Shown: piece after piece, positions 36,598 to 48,659 of the stretch
Numbering within the stretch: position 1 is the stretch's first letter
Layout: every line of letters starts with the position of its first letter
Source of the DNA: Membranipora membranacea
Lineage: Eukaryota; Bryozoa; Gymnolaemata; Cheilostomatida; Membraniporidae
Direction: 5' to 3'
DNA: 64,000 bases
Assembly (NCBI GenBank): GCA_914767715.1
Contig: OU612075.1
Coordinates: forward strand, 9,176,001 to 9,240,000
The notes under the pieces: model-generated
Seen by the model: the letters and a program-made list of their open reading frames with translations, nothing else
Told to the model about the DNA's origin: nothing
Database searches by the model: none
Program-made: the position numbers and the translations under genes

Positions 36598-37864
36598 ATA
36601 TTTGGATTTGACTGAACACAGGACACACAGCACCACCATCGTTACGCAGATCAAGCTTGATCTAATCTTCCTGAGTTTAGAGTCGCTCCCCTTGAGCTGC
36701 AGTCAGCTCTCAGTAGAAAAGGGGCGGCTAAACATGTAGGCGATTGGATCAATCTTCATGCATATGTTTTAGTTGGTGTTTGAAGAAAATGATTTTGTTG
36801 TGCCTTTATTCTCTATTCATGACACACCTTATTATTGGTCATTTAATAAGTGCAACTCTAAAATTGATGCTTTTTTTGTAGTTTTTGATAAGATAATAAA
36901 AATATGACATTATGGAACCACAAAATATTGTGCAGTATGGGAATATACCAAGTATGGCAAGTTAGATGATGTTTACAAGTACACTTTAATTTTCGAGTTT
37001 CATGCAAGGGGTGCAGCCAATGTGATGGCACATAATGGTTTGATATGGGAGCCAACTCAGGGGATTTAAAAACACAATATCCATTCGAAGGACCACATCT
37101 ACAAAATTCTGAGCAACTTTGCCAAACACAAGTAATAATCATTTGTAATTTTTTTGCTACATATGTTTTATAAAAATAAGTTTGGAAGACAGTTATACAG
37201 TCGGCAGTGATGTTTGTGAGGTCACCATAATAGCGAGAATGAGTACTGGTTCATTTCATTTCCAGGAATTTACGGTATCGAGTATAAATATTTTAACATC
37301 ACAAGAATATGCTGTGTACACTTGAGCTATACATCATAATGTTCCAACCATTAAAATGTATGAACCACAGTCTTGAAAAGGATAAACCTACTCGGGACAT
37401 TATATAGATCATCAGCATTAAGCGATTGATGCAATTTCAACACATAATCCTGTCTGTGTATTGCACAAACCAATGATAACCGTGGGTAAACATTATTTCT
37501 ACTACCATACAGTAAACTATACATTGTCCACAGAAATATTGTCCCTTGGTGAAACTCCACATACTGCCCTGACCAGATTTATTTTGTATTTTTTGCCTAT
37601 CTATGGAGTTTAAACTTATGTCTGCATTGCTTCAGTGAGGGTGGGAGGGTGTCCCATCAACCCTGCTTGCTCAGAACAAATTTTGTATCGGAGATATAAG
37701 TAGTTGTCTGCTCCTGTTAACAAGCAAGACAACTCTCACCACAAATTTAGCCTTCAATCTTCAAAAATATCTATCTTGATTGTGGGCGTATTAAACTTTG
37801 TTTGAAAGGAATATGGGTTAAGAATTTGTTAACCTTGGTTTCATTGGGTAGTTTTTTAAACAAC
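36598..37864. other. Spacer between Ly6-like and MetRS genes
   Basis: This 1.27-kb stretch has no recognisable gene. A plus-strand AATAAA at 36895-36900 could end the Ly6-like transcript (3' UTR of about 300 bases). The MetRS promoter must lie toward the 3' end; no TATA box is obvious. Confidence 0.5.
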
Positions 37865-40800
37865 ATGGCAGCCCCCTTGAGAAAATTTCTATTTCCAAAC
37901 CGATTTACCAGATTTCCTCTCAAACTAAGGCTCTTAATTTCTGGAGTTCAAGGGAAGAATGTGCAGTGTAGGAGGGCATCATCACACTTCTCTGTGACAA
38001 CCCCAATTTTCTATGTGAATGCAGGTGAGTGATAATAATGCAGGTGCAAACAAATACTTCAACATCAAATGTATCTGATTCATTCTGATTTGTTTGGTTG
38101 CACTGGCTGGTACCCAGCCATGAACAGGCACAACAGTTACAATGACCACCTTTGTGTGCAATCAGTTAACTTGATTGCAAACTATTGCGGCCTATGCGTA
38201 GCAGTACAGCGGTGGTAGGCGGCAAGGACCATTCACTATGGTCCCATGCCTCGAATGAGTGGTCCACTCCGATTTTGAATTATGCCGCAGCCGGGACTCG
38301 AACCCGGGAGTCCCACGTCAATACCCTTTGTAGGCATTGTGTGCAACCACGCTAACCATTCAGCCACGCCACGTATAAAAATTCAACACGGTAGGGGAAG
38401 GCAGGGTACGTTGAGCCAGTTTTTAAATATTTGATTGTAACATGCAGTTGAATTGTGCTAGAGTAACAAAACTTGGCACTGAAATTGGTCTTCATGTCTT
38501 CCATCAACATGAGTCAGGTCAGAAACCTATTGCAGCAAGAAAATGAAATATTGCTGTTTCAAAAAAATTTGGGAAGCGGCTCAATGTGCCCCAAGCACGG
38601 GGCACGTTGAGCCGGGTCCGCATTTTGTATGGGGCACGTTGAGCCACTCTGTTATGGTCATCTCTTTGCTGGTAATAACTTTTTAATTCATTGCAACCAT
38701 AAGAAATAAAGAAAAGCAACTAAATTCAATGCAACAGCGCATTTTTTTACTAAATTGAACTATAAAATATAATTCGCAACACAAAATAAATATCTGAAAC
38801 ATTTGCGGAATAGGAAAACTTGCACACGGCAAAATTGATGATAAGTGAAGGGAGAAGTGAACTCAGGGTAATTGCTAAGTTCATTAAAGGAACAATTCCA
38901 ATGTTTTTGTTTTTGTATGGGTAAGTGTTGTTGAACAGTTTAAAATATAAACTTTATATACACTTTCATAATATAACATTCATACTGCGGGGCATGGCTC
39001 AACGTGCCCCAACAGCCTGTATCTCACTTTCAACTCGAGTTAAACAAAATCTCTCCATCAGAGACAAGTTTAGATTATGTGAAATTGAGACTAAATATGA
39101 TGTTATCACATAATACAAGTTGCAACTTCTCAGTCACGCCTTGTTGGGAATAGATGACATTTCCGTTGATATCCGCATTATTTACTTTTTACGCTAAAAT
39201 CGATGAAAAACTAAATAATTATCTTCCCTTAGTAGCTATCATTTTCTTTGTGTGCTCAAAAAGGGTGCCTTTAGACACTTGACCTCTGATGGAGGGGAAA
39301 ACTTAAAACATAAAATGGTATTTGAAAAAAGTGGGGTGGATCAACGTGCCCCGCCTTCCCCATCTTTTTGTGTCAAAAACTTTTTTTGGTACAAGCGGAA
39401 GTGGACTTAAACTACTGCTGCCACTCATGCAGTTTTGTGAACTTTGAATTCTGCATAGCTCCAAGATAATTAATTGATGAGACTTTAATCTCATAATGTC
39501 ACTTACGGCATGAAATCTACGCACCAGCTTATGACGTGTACAATTTCCACTAGTAAGACAGTAACTACGTCACCTGTTGCAGTAGATAATTAATTTCATA
39601 CCCTAATTTTGACGATCAGTTTTGCAAATTATTTGCTCATTAGGTGACAATGCTGAGATTCCAGCCTCTTTTTATTAGTTTTGAGCTATACAGAATTCTA
39701 TAAGCACACATTTGGCTGTGTGGCAGCAGTGGTTTAAATGCTATTCCCATAGATCGACCAAGCTTATAACTGGTATCAAATCGATATATGGAAACATAGT
39801 GATTAAGGCACTGGGCTAGCTCAAATTGACTATAACTAACCAGCTATATATACCTAATAATAACTATATCCCACGGCACCCCTTAAAATTAAAGCAGGTC
39901 ATACCAGCAAGACATAGTAGGCCTATGTTGTGACACTGCCAGCACAGTTTACAACAACACAGTGATTATGAGTTGTTTTGCCTGCTGACTTAGTTTGGGA
40001 CCTCTCTGAAAGCATCAGACATGTCATAGGACAACTAGTACTATTGCAGACCAATTAGCTAACCAACCAAAATAAATAGACATCAGGTATAAATATACTC
40101 TAAGTGTCATATCCCTGCAAACACGCCATGGTTTGGTTTAGTCTTGCAAAATGTCAAATGTGAAGATTACTTCAGGTCAGTGGACAGCTGACCCAAAATA
40201 TTTTTCATTGGTCTGTTATAACTCAATCATTATTCTGATTTGGGAGAGTAAGAATATATGTGGGTGCAACAGGTGCTATTCAACCTCAGGATTTGGATAT
40301 TGGTATTATTTGATTTGGTGGTCGTATCCTTTGCTTATGGGTCTTAGATATGAAGGTTAGTACTGTGACTATTTACAGCTCCTCACATTGGTCACCTTTA
40401 CACAAGTCTTCTGGCTGATGCGGCGGCTCGATGGAGAGAGATTAACGGTGATACAGTACAGTTAGTTACTGGTACTGACGAACATGGTATGAAAATACAA
40501 CGAGCAGCAGCAAAACAGAATGTACCAGTACAGCAATATTGTGATGATGTTGCGTGCAAATATAAAGTAAGTTTGTTTCTCAACTGATAATGGAGTTAAT
40601 CTAAAACGGCTGCATACATGTCTAAGACCCAGATAAAGCGCCACCAGAGATACCGGATTTAATCTCTACTAGGTAATAGGAAAGTTTTTTCTAAGGCCAT
40701 AAAAGATAACAATGATGCTGGGTTTCCTTGTAAGTTATAGAACTTTTTTGAACCTGACGGTGCCAATTTGGTAACTTGGTGACTCACTCTTTATTTTTTG

Positions 40801-43800
40801 CAGGATATGTTTGCAGCATTTGACATAAACTATTCAGAATTTATCAGAACTACAGACGATCGTCACAAAGATGCTGTTCTTCATTTCTGGGTACGTCCTC
40901 TGAAAGTTACATCAAATCTGTTTGTCTATTTTCATAACGAAACTGAGAATACACAATTGTTAGGGCTTAGTATTGATGCTACAAACTGACTGAACAATCA
41001 AGCTGCCAAATTTGGTGTTACATTAAAAAAATGAAAAGAACATATCCTTTAAATTTCCCAAACAGTCCTGCACATCCCTTCATAGCAAGATTTTTCTTTA
41101 TCAAAATTTATTTACTGCTTTATTTCAGGAGCGAATCTCACCTCACATATACAAAGGTTATTACAATGGATGGTATTGTCCCAACGATGAATCTTTTCTA
41201 TCTAACAGCCAAGTTCAAGAAGTGGAGGTCGGCGTAGAAAAACTTGTAGTGAGTTTAATTTTCAAGAACCAGTATTAATAAGGTTTACGGTCTATTGTTG
41301 CGTTAAAGCATCCATGAAATTAAGATTGAGATAATCTTTTTGAAGAATCCTTGATGAGTAAAGTTTTCAAAAGTGGAAAAACTGGGCTTGAAATAGTGAA
41401 ATCTAGGTCTAGATAATGTTTAGTGACCCTTCTACTTTTATATAAACTCACACCTTAGCTTATTATAATCAGTGCTAGCACTAGCTCTAGCTAATATAGT
41501 CTTAGGGTTACAAGACAAAATTGTGTGGTTCCTCTTTCTAAGTAAAACCAATGAATATGATAATCTGAATCTGAATCTGATATTCAAGCCGCTTATACTG
41601 ATGTTAATTCTCTCAGACATCAAAAGAAAGTGGACAGCCTTGTGAACTGATGGAAGAAGAAAATTATATGTTTCCTCTTCACAAGTTTGAGAAACCACTC
41701 AGGAAATGGATCGATTCTAATGGTAAGAGTGAGGGGCCTGCGTACGACTGTCATGTTTAGTAGTATGAGAAGACCTCTTCATACTTTATAGTCTTTCAAG
41801 GAGAAATCTTGTGATGTGGTATATGCTGGATCCTGATACGAACAATCACAACATTCTTAGACTAAAAACAAACAAGGGTTATTAGATTTATTACCCAAGA
41901 CATCAGCTTAACAGAGTTAGGGTTTACTCTCTAGTGATTGGTTCTCCTCTTGTATCTGGTATGAGTTGTCATTCTCTGATTGGGTCATGGAATAATAATG
42001 CTTCCTCACTGTGATGTCCTCAGTATCAAAGTTTCAAGAAATCAAGTGACGAGTATCTACCCAACTGTAGAATAACACAGCTGTTATCTATTTTAGTGAT
42101 TCACCCACACTTTAAGTCTTCTATGGAGTTGGTGCTAGATAACTTGGGTGAATTATCAGTGTCTCGATCAACAGACCGATTAACGTGGGGAATCCCTGTA
42201 CCTGGTGACTCAACGCAAACTGTGAGTTGTCACCTCAATCTGTTTGAACGCTGAATATTGACCTACTTTCATCACTGACAGCCTGTTGTAGCATGTGATT
42301 GGGACGGGGTGGTAGTTCGCACAGTGCATCAACATTATCAGGGCTTATTAGAATCGTATAAAAATAGAGGGTAACTCCCAGCTCTGGACCTGACACCAGT
42401 ATTTGTTTCAATGTTTCAGAGATGCATGATCATTGTTCATGGGCTGATTTACAAAACATGTCTCACATATTACCTTTATTGTCTTATGACCTTTTCCTAT
42501 GTTCAAAACTCTGAAAAAAATTTGTTTATTGAGCTCAAATGTGCCATTACCTTCCCCGAGTAAATTTTTACGCATTTATTGACAGATATATGTGTGGTTG
42601 GATGCTCTGGTAAACTATCTCACAGCTTGTGGCTATCCTCATGATCTACAGAACTGGCCTGTAAACAGTCATATAGTTGGTAAAGATATTCTAAAGTAAG
42701 TTGAACTGGCGGAGTAAAGCATTCACATGAGATAACGTACTCGCCTCACACAAGAGATAATGCCTCACACGCGGTTGAAACAGCTTAATCCATTGCCGAC
42801 TAACCGTAACCCCATCTTATCACTTTCATAAATAAACTCTTAGCTGTAGTATCGGCTCCCCTAAACTAACTAAACTAAATACTAGCTAACATATACTTCT
42901 CTGGGTGATTTTCACCAACTTTATTACAACCTAACGCTTGTACTGTTGTGGTACCACCTCTCCATCACTCCTAATGTGAAACTCTTTATTGATTACCCTT
43001 TTTTGATTTCAAGATTGCTTATTTGGGCTGTGATGCTAAATTTGTGTTAATTTATAGTACCATTGCAGCTGTATGTATCGATATTTTGTTGCAGGTTCCA
43101 TGCCATATATTGGCCTGCTTTTCTCCTCGCTGCAGACCTACCCTTACCTGAGTCTATTATCTGCCATTCACATTGGATGGTGGATGATCGTAAGATGAGC
43201 AAGAGTATAGGTAATGTAGTAGACCCCATGTCTCTAAGCGATAAGTACACATCAGACGGTCTGAGATACTTCCTACTCAGAGAGGGAGTTCTCTCACATG
43301 ATGGAAGTGAGTCATATTCAGGGACGTTCTAATGTGATGTGTCCAGAAGAGTGAATATTAGGTAGACTTAGAGTATAGATTAGCTAGTGTCGGGTTTGCT
43401 TAAAGGGCAACCAGGATTTCAAACAACTTCTCACTGTTTAATAGCAGATTGCACCTTTTGCATAGGGAAAAAAACAAAATCTAATTCGGATGATTATTCA
43501 GCCAGGGTTCTTGTGAAACATGTCATCCATCAGGTACTCAAACTCAGCTAAAATAGAATACCTTAGAGCAGTTTCCTGTTCCTGTTATTAGTCAGCCTGT
43601 GTTCTATCATCATTACAGCGATGTCTTGGAACTGCTCCCAAACTGAAGTGTTACTCAGCTTAGAGTCAGCAACTACTTTGAGTTTTGCATCGCGTAATGC
43701 ACAAAGCTGATGCTGCGTAGCACACTATTTACTACCCATTAATGCATCACTGCGAAACTTTGGTTGCCCTTTAATGATAGCGGGCGCTGGCACCAATGCT

Positions 43801-45507
43801 TGCTAGCTAAGGGTTTATCTTGAGCAATGAGAATGAGCAAAAATGTGCTAGTCATTAATTTCAAGCCTGTGAACACTTCTGAAGTTTCAAGAGACACCAG
43901 TACCAAACTCATATGCCTCTCTCCTTTTATTGCTCCCCGGTTGTGTGTGCATATAGCTCATACACCCTTATCCTGTAGGCCTGTCTGACACAACAATTTT
44001 CAAATAGTGTAGATTGTCACGCCAGCCTTTTTACACAACTCCATTGCTGGATTTTTATGTGACAAATTGAAACTAGATCGGTTTGATCTAGTTTGCCTGT
44101 ATTCAAAATTGTTCCCCGCTGTTGATAAGCCCCAGTAGTGGGGAGGCAATTCCAAATGCACACAAACAGGATCAAACTTGATCAAGGTTGTATCAGCTTG
44201 CATAGTACTGACAGCAGGCTGGGAGCCCATGGCCAGAGACCTGCATAAAGTTGCCAACCCAATATATAACTCGCAATTTCACACATCATCTTTTCCCTGC
44301 AGATTATAATGAAGAAAAGATGGTCAATTATCTGAACAGTGAATTATGTAACACTCTGGGGAATCTGCTCAGCCGATGTACCTCTAAGTCTATAAATAGC
44401 TCACAGATATATCCTCCTCTCAATCAGTCAGTATATGATTCTATGTGCAATGAGGAGTGGAAAGAGCTCATAGATAACCTATCTCAACTACCTGGTAGGT
44501 GACAATATGTTACAAGTTTCTGACAATTAGTATATATATATAACAAGTATATGACAAGTTCCACATCATCATCATCCTTCATCATCATTCATCAAGAGGT
44601 TGAGTAGTAACATCATCTGTTGTTCAGTTTCCCAGTAAATTCTTGCGTGATTATAACTGCTACACAAGGTCAGAGCTGCGGTGGAAGCAGCCACATACAT
44701 GGCTATATACCACCGCCATTCAATATGGTGTCACACATACTGGGAACATCTATTATTTTGCTTCCTAAACTGTCAGATAGCCTCTTTTACAGGTGTTGTG
44801 ACAACTCATTATGATAACTATGAGTTTTATAAAGGGGTTGACTGTATAATGGCCCAGCTTCGTCAGACTAATGGTTTCATGGAGTCTGTGCGTCCGTGGG
44901 AACTTCGTAATGACATCGAAGTGCTGAACGTTGTTCTACATATCATCATGGAGAACCTCAGAGTTTGCTCAATTTTGCTCCAGGTAATGGCAGTGAACAT
45001 TAGATTCATCGTGATTTCTTTATAATGATAGAGTGAGTAGTTCAGCTTTGTAGAAAGATTGCCTTTGAATGACTATTGGTTATTAACCCTTGTACAAAGA
45101 GTTGACAACTTTACCAAAATTAACATATCAAAATGTGTGTCAGCATTACCTCTACTGCAAAGGCAGCGTTTCCCAGAAGACCGTAAAGAGGCTGCTGCCT
45201 AAATTTATATGAAATTGGGAAAGTGCCTAGCCAATGTGTTGGCTTTGATGATTGGCTGTTGTGTATGGAAACAGCCAATCATCTGAGCCAACTCATGGCA
45301 AGACAATGTCTTGGCGTTGACAAAACATTTCCATCGCCATTTTGTTGTTTTCAGCCTATTATCCCCAACCTTTCCAAAACTATACTATCGAGGCTTGGTG
45401 TCCCCGACTATAAACACCAGTATAAGGATCTGTTACCAGTCAGCAATCATCCTAGAAAGAGAGAGCTCAGTGCAGGAGGTGTACTATATAAGAGAATAGA
45501 CAGATGA
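37865..45507 (+). CDS. MARS2: Methionyl-tRNA synthetase, mitochondrial
   Basis: Eleven exons join in phase: 37865-38024, 40379-40566, 40804-40890, 41129-41248, 41617-41722, 42097-42221, 42586-42695, 43095-43306, 44303-44494, 44793-44983, 45355-45507 (547 aa). The enzyme charges tRNA-Met with methionine using ATP. Seen: class I signature HIGH in [10 protein letters not shown] (exons 1/2) and KMSKS in [11 protein letters not shown] (exon 8). TPIFYVNA precedes HIGH and [12 protein letters not shown] follows it. WGIPVP and [16 protein letters not shown] fall in the expected order, and an anticodon-binding helical region closes the protein. The N-terminal ~50 residues are basic and free of acids ([19 protein letters not shown]), as in a mitochondrial presequence. 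Length is close to the ~590-residue vertebrate MARS2, and there is no C-terminal tRNA-binding extension, unlike the cytosolic enzyme. The first in-frame ATG was used as start. Intron 1 (2.35 kb) holds a SINE and a DNA element; intron 8 holds a TTAA MITE. Confidence 0.93.
38281..38373 (-). mobile_element. tRNA-derived SINE head in MARS2 intron 1
   Basis: On the minus strand the sequence has an A-box region (GTGGCTGAATGGTTAGCGTG) and a perfect B box GGGTTCGAGTCCC (plus 38293-38305) inside a 5-bp T-stem CCGGG/CCCGG. The acceptor ends (GTGGCGT versus GCGGCAT) do not pair, so it is not a functional tRNA gene. A non-tRNA body probably continues toward about 38180 on the plus map. Confidence 0.7.
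38394..39361. mobile_element. Non-autonomous DNA transposon, 968 bp, in MARS2 intron 1
   Basis: The left end GGGGAAGGCAGGGTACGTTG continues AGCCA. The right end is its inverted partner (TGGATCAACGTGCCCC, then GCCTTCCCC), giving TIRs of about 25 bp with three or four mismatches. Inside, 38579-38650 carries subterminal copies of the GGGGCACGTTGAGCC end motif, including a near-perfect hairpin. Another inverted copy is near 38990-39010. No transposase frame is visible. Target duplication is unclear, so no superfamily is assigned. Confidence 0.75.
43400..43774. mobile_element. TTAA-flanked MITE in MARS2 intron 8
   Basis: Starts TTAA-AGGGCAACCAGGATTTC and ends GAAACTTTGGTTGCCCT-TTAA. It is co-linear with the composite element at 10602-11364 (shared blocks TAGCAGATTGCACCTT, TGATTATTCAGCCAG and GTTACTCAGCTTAGAGTCAG), lacking only a 12-bp GATGGCCATTGA piece. 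This single full copy defines the family's ~375-bp length. Confidence 0.8.
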
Positions 45508-46882
45508 CATCATGACAGAACCTGATTCGGGATTTTAAACGGATGGCGGTTATGTCCCATCCTTTTTTTTGCAAACCATATGAAGCATTCAGGACATTCA
45601 GTATTAATTATCAGGCTATTTTTCACTTACGCAGACACTTTTTTATGTCTTATTAGTAAGAAATTGAGAAAGTAGAGTGATAGAATTCATTTCAGAGTGA
45701 TTTTTATATGGTATCTCTGTAAGATAACACGACTTTGACTGACTCTGGTGCTGGTTAATCTCTTCCGTATTTTTCTGTGACGCTCTTGACGAAAGTTCAA
45801 TGCTAGCTGTATTTGCCTCAGCTTTCAACTGATTGTGCATTTGTCTTAGGCGCGCTAAATATATCAAGGTTAACCTATTTTATAAAGACTTTTAAAAGCG
45901 GTGATGAACTTCCGTGTTCTGTCAATCAAAAATTTTCAAGTTGGATACTTACGGTTTTTTATAGCAAGGAATTTGGGATATAAACAGAGACAAGGAAAAC
46001 TCGTAAAGATGAGGACAATCAATATTGTCTACTCTTGATTGAACAAGGGAAGTATCGAAAGTAAGTTTGTCTTATATCGCCATAAACCTATCCACTGAAC
46101 TGTTCGTGTGGAAAATAGGCGATTTAGTAGAGTACCGAAACACTCAATTTAATTGGCATAATGAACCATGCAGAGAGAGACTCAAACACCTTGAATGAAC
46201 TAAATGAAACAACATAGTTTCCCTTTTATTTTTATATTTTATAGTTACGAGTTGTCCCCTCTTTACATTTTATTCAACCTATGAGTTTTCCTCTCTTCAT
46301 GTTTGGGGAGACAATTCTCAAACACTAAAATGCCAAACCCCAAAAACCCCCCTTTTTTATGGCCTCTAATTTGCACTTTTTCAAAAGTGATGCTTAAATG
46401 AATGATAAAGAAACGGTCATCCATATAAAATACATTACAATTGTCTAATCCTGCTCAAAGTACAATAATTTGCTCTCCAAAGTCCCGTAAATGTGTATTA
46501 GAGTTGTGCTCTACTTGCCAATCACTGACACGGGTAGATCCATTTTTGTACCTCCAAATTTAAAAGATATTGTTAGGATTATCCCCTTCTCTATTCAGGA
46601 GTGGACAATCTCGAGTTTTTTTTGGTCTTGGTTGTAAGCATCAAGATTTTCAATGGAACGAAAGGTTTCCATCCCAACTTAAGTGAATCTCAAATATATA
46701 TTTTTAAACACATTTACGTTTAAGTTTTAGTTTAAGTGCTCAGTCATAAACAAACATTCTTTTAATAATAAAATAACACAATGGTTGTTGGCCTCCTGCT
46801 AAGCCTTGTGTCTGCTGTCTATTTAGTGTTTGGTCGAAATTTGTGTAGGATAAGTCCTAATAATTCACGGACCACTCAATAG

Positions 46883-47394
46883 ACAGTTTTCTGGGCTCTT
46901 ATTTATGCCTCAATTCGGAGTTGTCCTCTCTCCAGTTTGGTACTTTTAACCCACCGCCGCATAGGAAAAACCTGCTGAAAGAGGGTTATCTTGAAAACCG
47001 CTATGTTAGGATAAAACTGATTTTTGATTCAAAGTCTGTACCATTGAAAACCCAGAGAGACAGGGATTCCAAATCATTGGAGGCTTGAATGTTTATAAAT
47101 CTTAATTTTAGTGACGAAACTCATGAAAAATTCTGCCAAATTGTCCGCAAAACAGGCAGAAAATGCTATAATTGACTATCCAAGTACTAAAATGATTTCC
47201 CAAACTATGTCCAATGTCCATATGAGTTTTCTATGCTGCAGATTCTGAATCAAAAATAATTTTTATCCTGTTATAAGCGGTTATCAAGATAACCCTCTTT
47301 TCAGCACATTTTTCCTATGCGGCGTGGTTAAAAGTACCAAACTGGAGAGAGGACAACTCCGAACTGAGGCCTAAATTAGAGCTCAGAAAACTGT
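46883..47394. mobile_element. Foldback element with ~160-bp inverted arms
   Basis: The left arm starts near ACAGTTTTCTGGGCTC and runs through GAGTTGTCCTCTCTCCAGTT, CGCATAGG, GGGTTATCTTGA and GGATAAAACTGATTTTTGATTC. The right arm is the inverted copy, ending GAGCTCAGAAAACTGT. The arms are about 160 bp and the spacer about 190 bp. There is no coding capacity. Shorter GAGTTGTCC pieces near 46240, 49128, 52674 and 62350 suggest further family members. Confidence 0.85.
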
Positions 47395-48639
47395 TTATTA
47401 TTGTCCACCAACTTCTACACTTCTCCATCTGGTAGTCATATAAAATATATATTATATAGAAAACCATGCCTACATTGCCTCCAAAATGGACACAGTATCC
47501 ATCATGTTTGAACTTTTTAAGTATTGATAATTTTAATTCAGACCAACCATTAGAATTATATAATAGAGGCTTCAGAGAAAGAGTGCTTCTATTTCAAGGA
47601 ACATCAGGGCATTCTATTCATCCTTTATTAGATCGGGTTTGATCAATTTGCCTGCTCCCTTTCATTTGATGCATAAAACTGCAGTTGTGAATCTCAAAGC
47701 AATGAAAAAGAATATAATCCTGTAGAGTCATTCATTTTCAAATCTTGTCAAGGTGCATAATAGCACTCAGGCACCGGCTGGTATGTCGTAAGATGCAAGC
47801 CCTATTCAGTTGAAACATTGAGAACATTGAGTTGTTGTAGTTATTCTAATACCTAGAGACCTGATCAGGTTCTCGCTTTTTCCAGCTTGAGTCAGCCGAT
47901 ATTACCAACGATATCCGTCCCATTTGCATTCATTGACCACAAAACAGAAGTGAAAGCGACAAATTGCCCTCAACGGTAATGACACACCTACTACAATCGC
48001 CCTCAACGATCCCCAATAGTTGTACAGCCCATAACAAATCTTACAAGTGAAGATGTTATGTTGAACACGTTGTAATAACAAGAACGCCATAATGTAAGTG
48101 ACTCCGAGTCAAAAAAAAAGAAATAAAAAATGTCGAAACAGGCAAAAGGCATGAATGGGTAAATAGCATCGTAATGCGTAAGAGAGATATTCGCAGTCAA
48201 AACGCCATTAAAAAAACGAAAAAATGGTAAACAGCTAAAGCAATGCTAAATAGCATGTGTAACTACTATCTAAAACCTAGCGATTGTATCTTACAGCAAG
48301 GAGTCTTCAACTCCTTGCTTACAGTCAGTAAAATTACAAAGTACTTCATGATTTTTTGTCAATCAATATTTACAGATATGTAGGTTTAAATAGACAATTT
48401 TTGGATTCACGCAACATTATTATGGATTTTAGCACCGTAGTAAAAAATTGCAAGGCTCTTTTAGCCGTAGACAGGAAGTCTGGACGCCTAGTAACTAAGC
48501 AACCGGTAACCAAAAGCATTGAGCGTCCCCTACACGGAGTGAGGTGATAAAATTTGGTGACAAATACTGGCAAAAATAGGGTCTTGGTCGCTGGAAAATT
48601 TACAACCTTGGATGGGCTGCTTATCATCGTGCCTATATG

Positions 48640-48645
48640 TTTATT
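48640..48645 (-). promoter_or_regulatory. Candidate FBXW7 poly(A) signal
   Basis: Minus-strand AATAAA begins 15 bases after the stop codon at 48660-48662. It is very close to the stop, so a later site could also be used. Confidence 0.4.
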
Positions 48646-48659
48646 AAAAAAGATTCCTG

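Larger units (their letters stand above)
45508..48659. other. Convergent intergenic spacer between MARS2 and FBXW7
   Basis: The 3.15-kb region separates two genes that run toward each other. No coding exon is seen. It contains a long foldback element (46883-47394). The minus-strand AATAAA at 48640-48645, about 15 bases past the FBXW7 stop, is a candidate poly(A) signal for FBXW7. Confidence 0.55.

Noticed and set aside
38281-38373. Functional tRNA gene on the minus strand
   Set aside because: Boxes A and B are good, but the acceptor-stem halves do not pair and no clean anticodon arm can be folded; SINE is a better reading.
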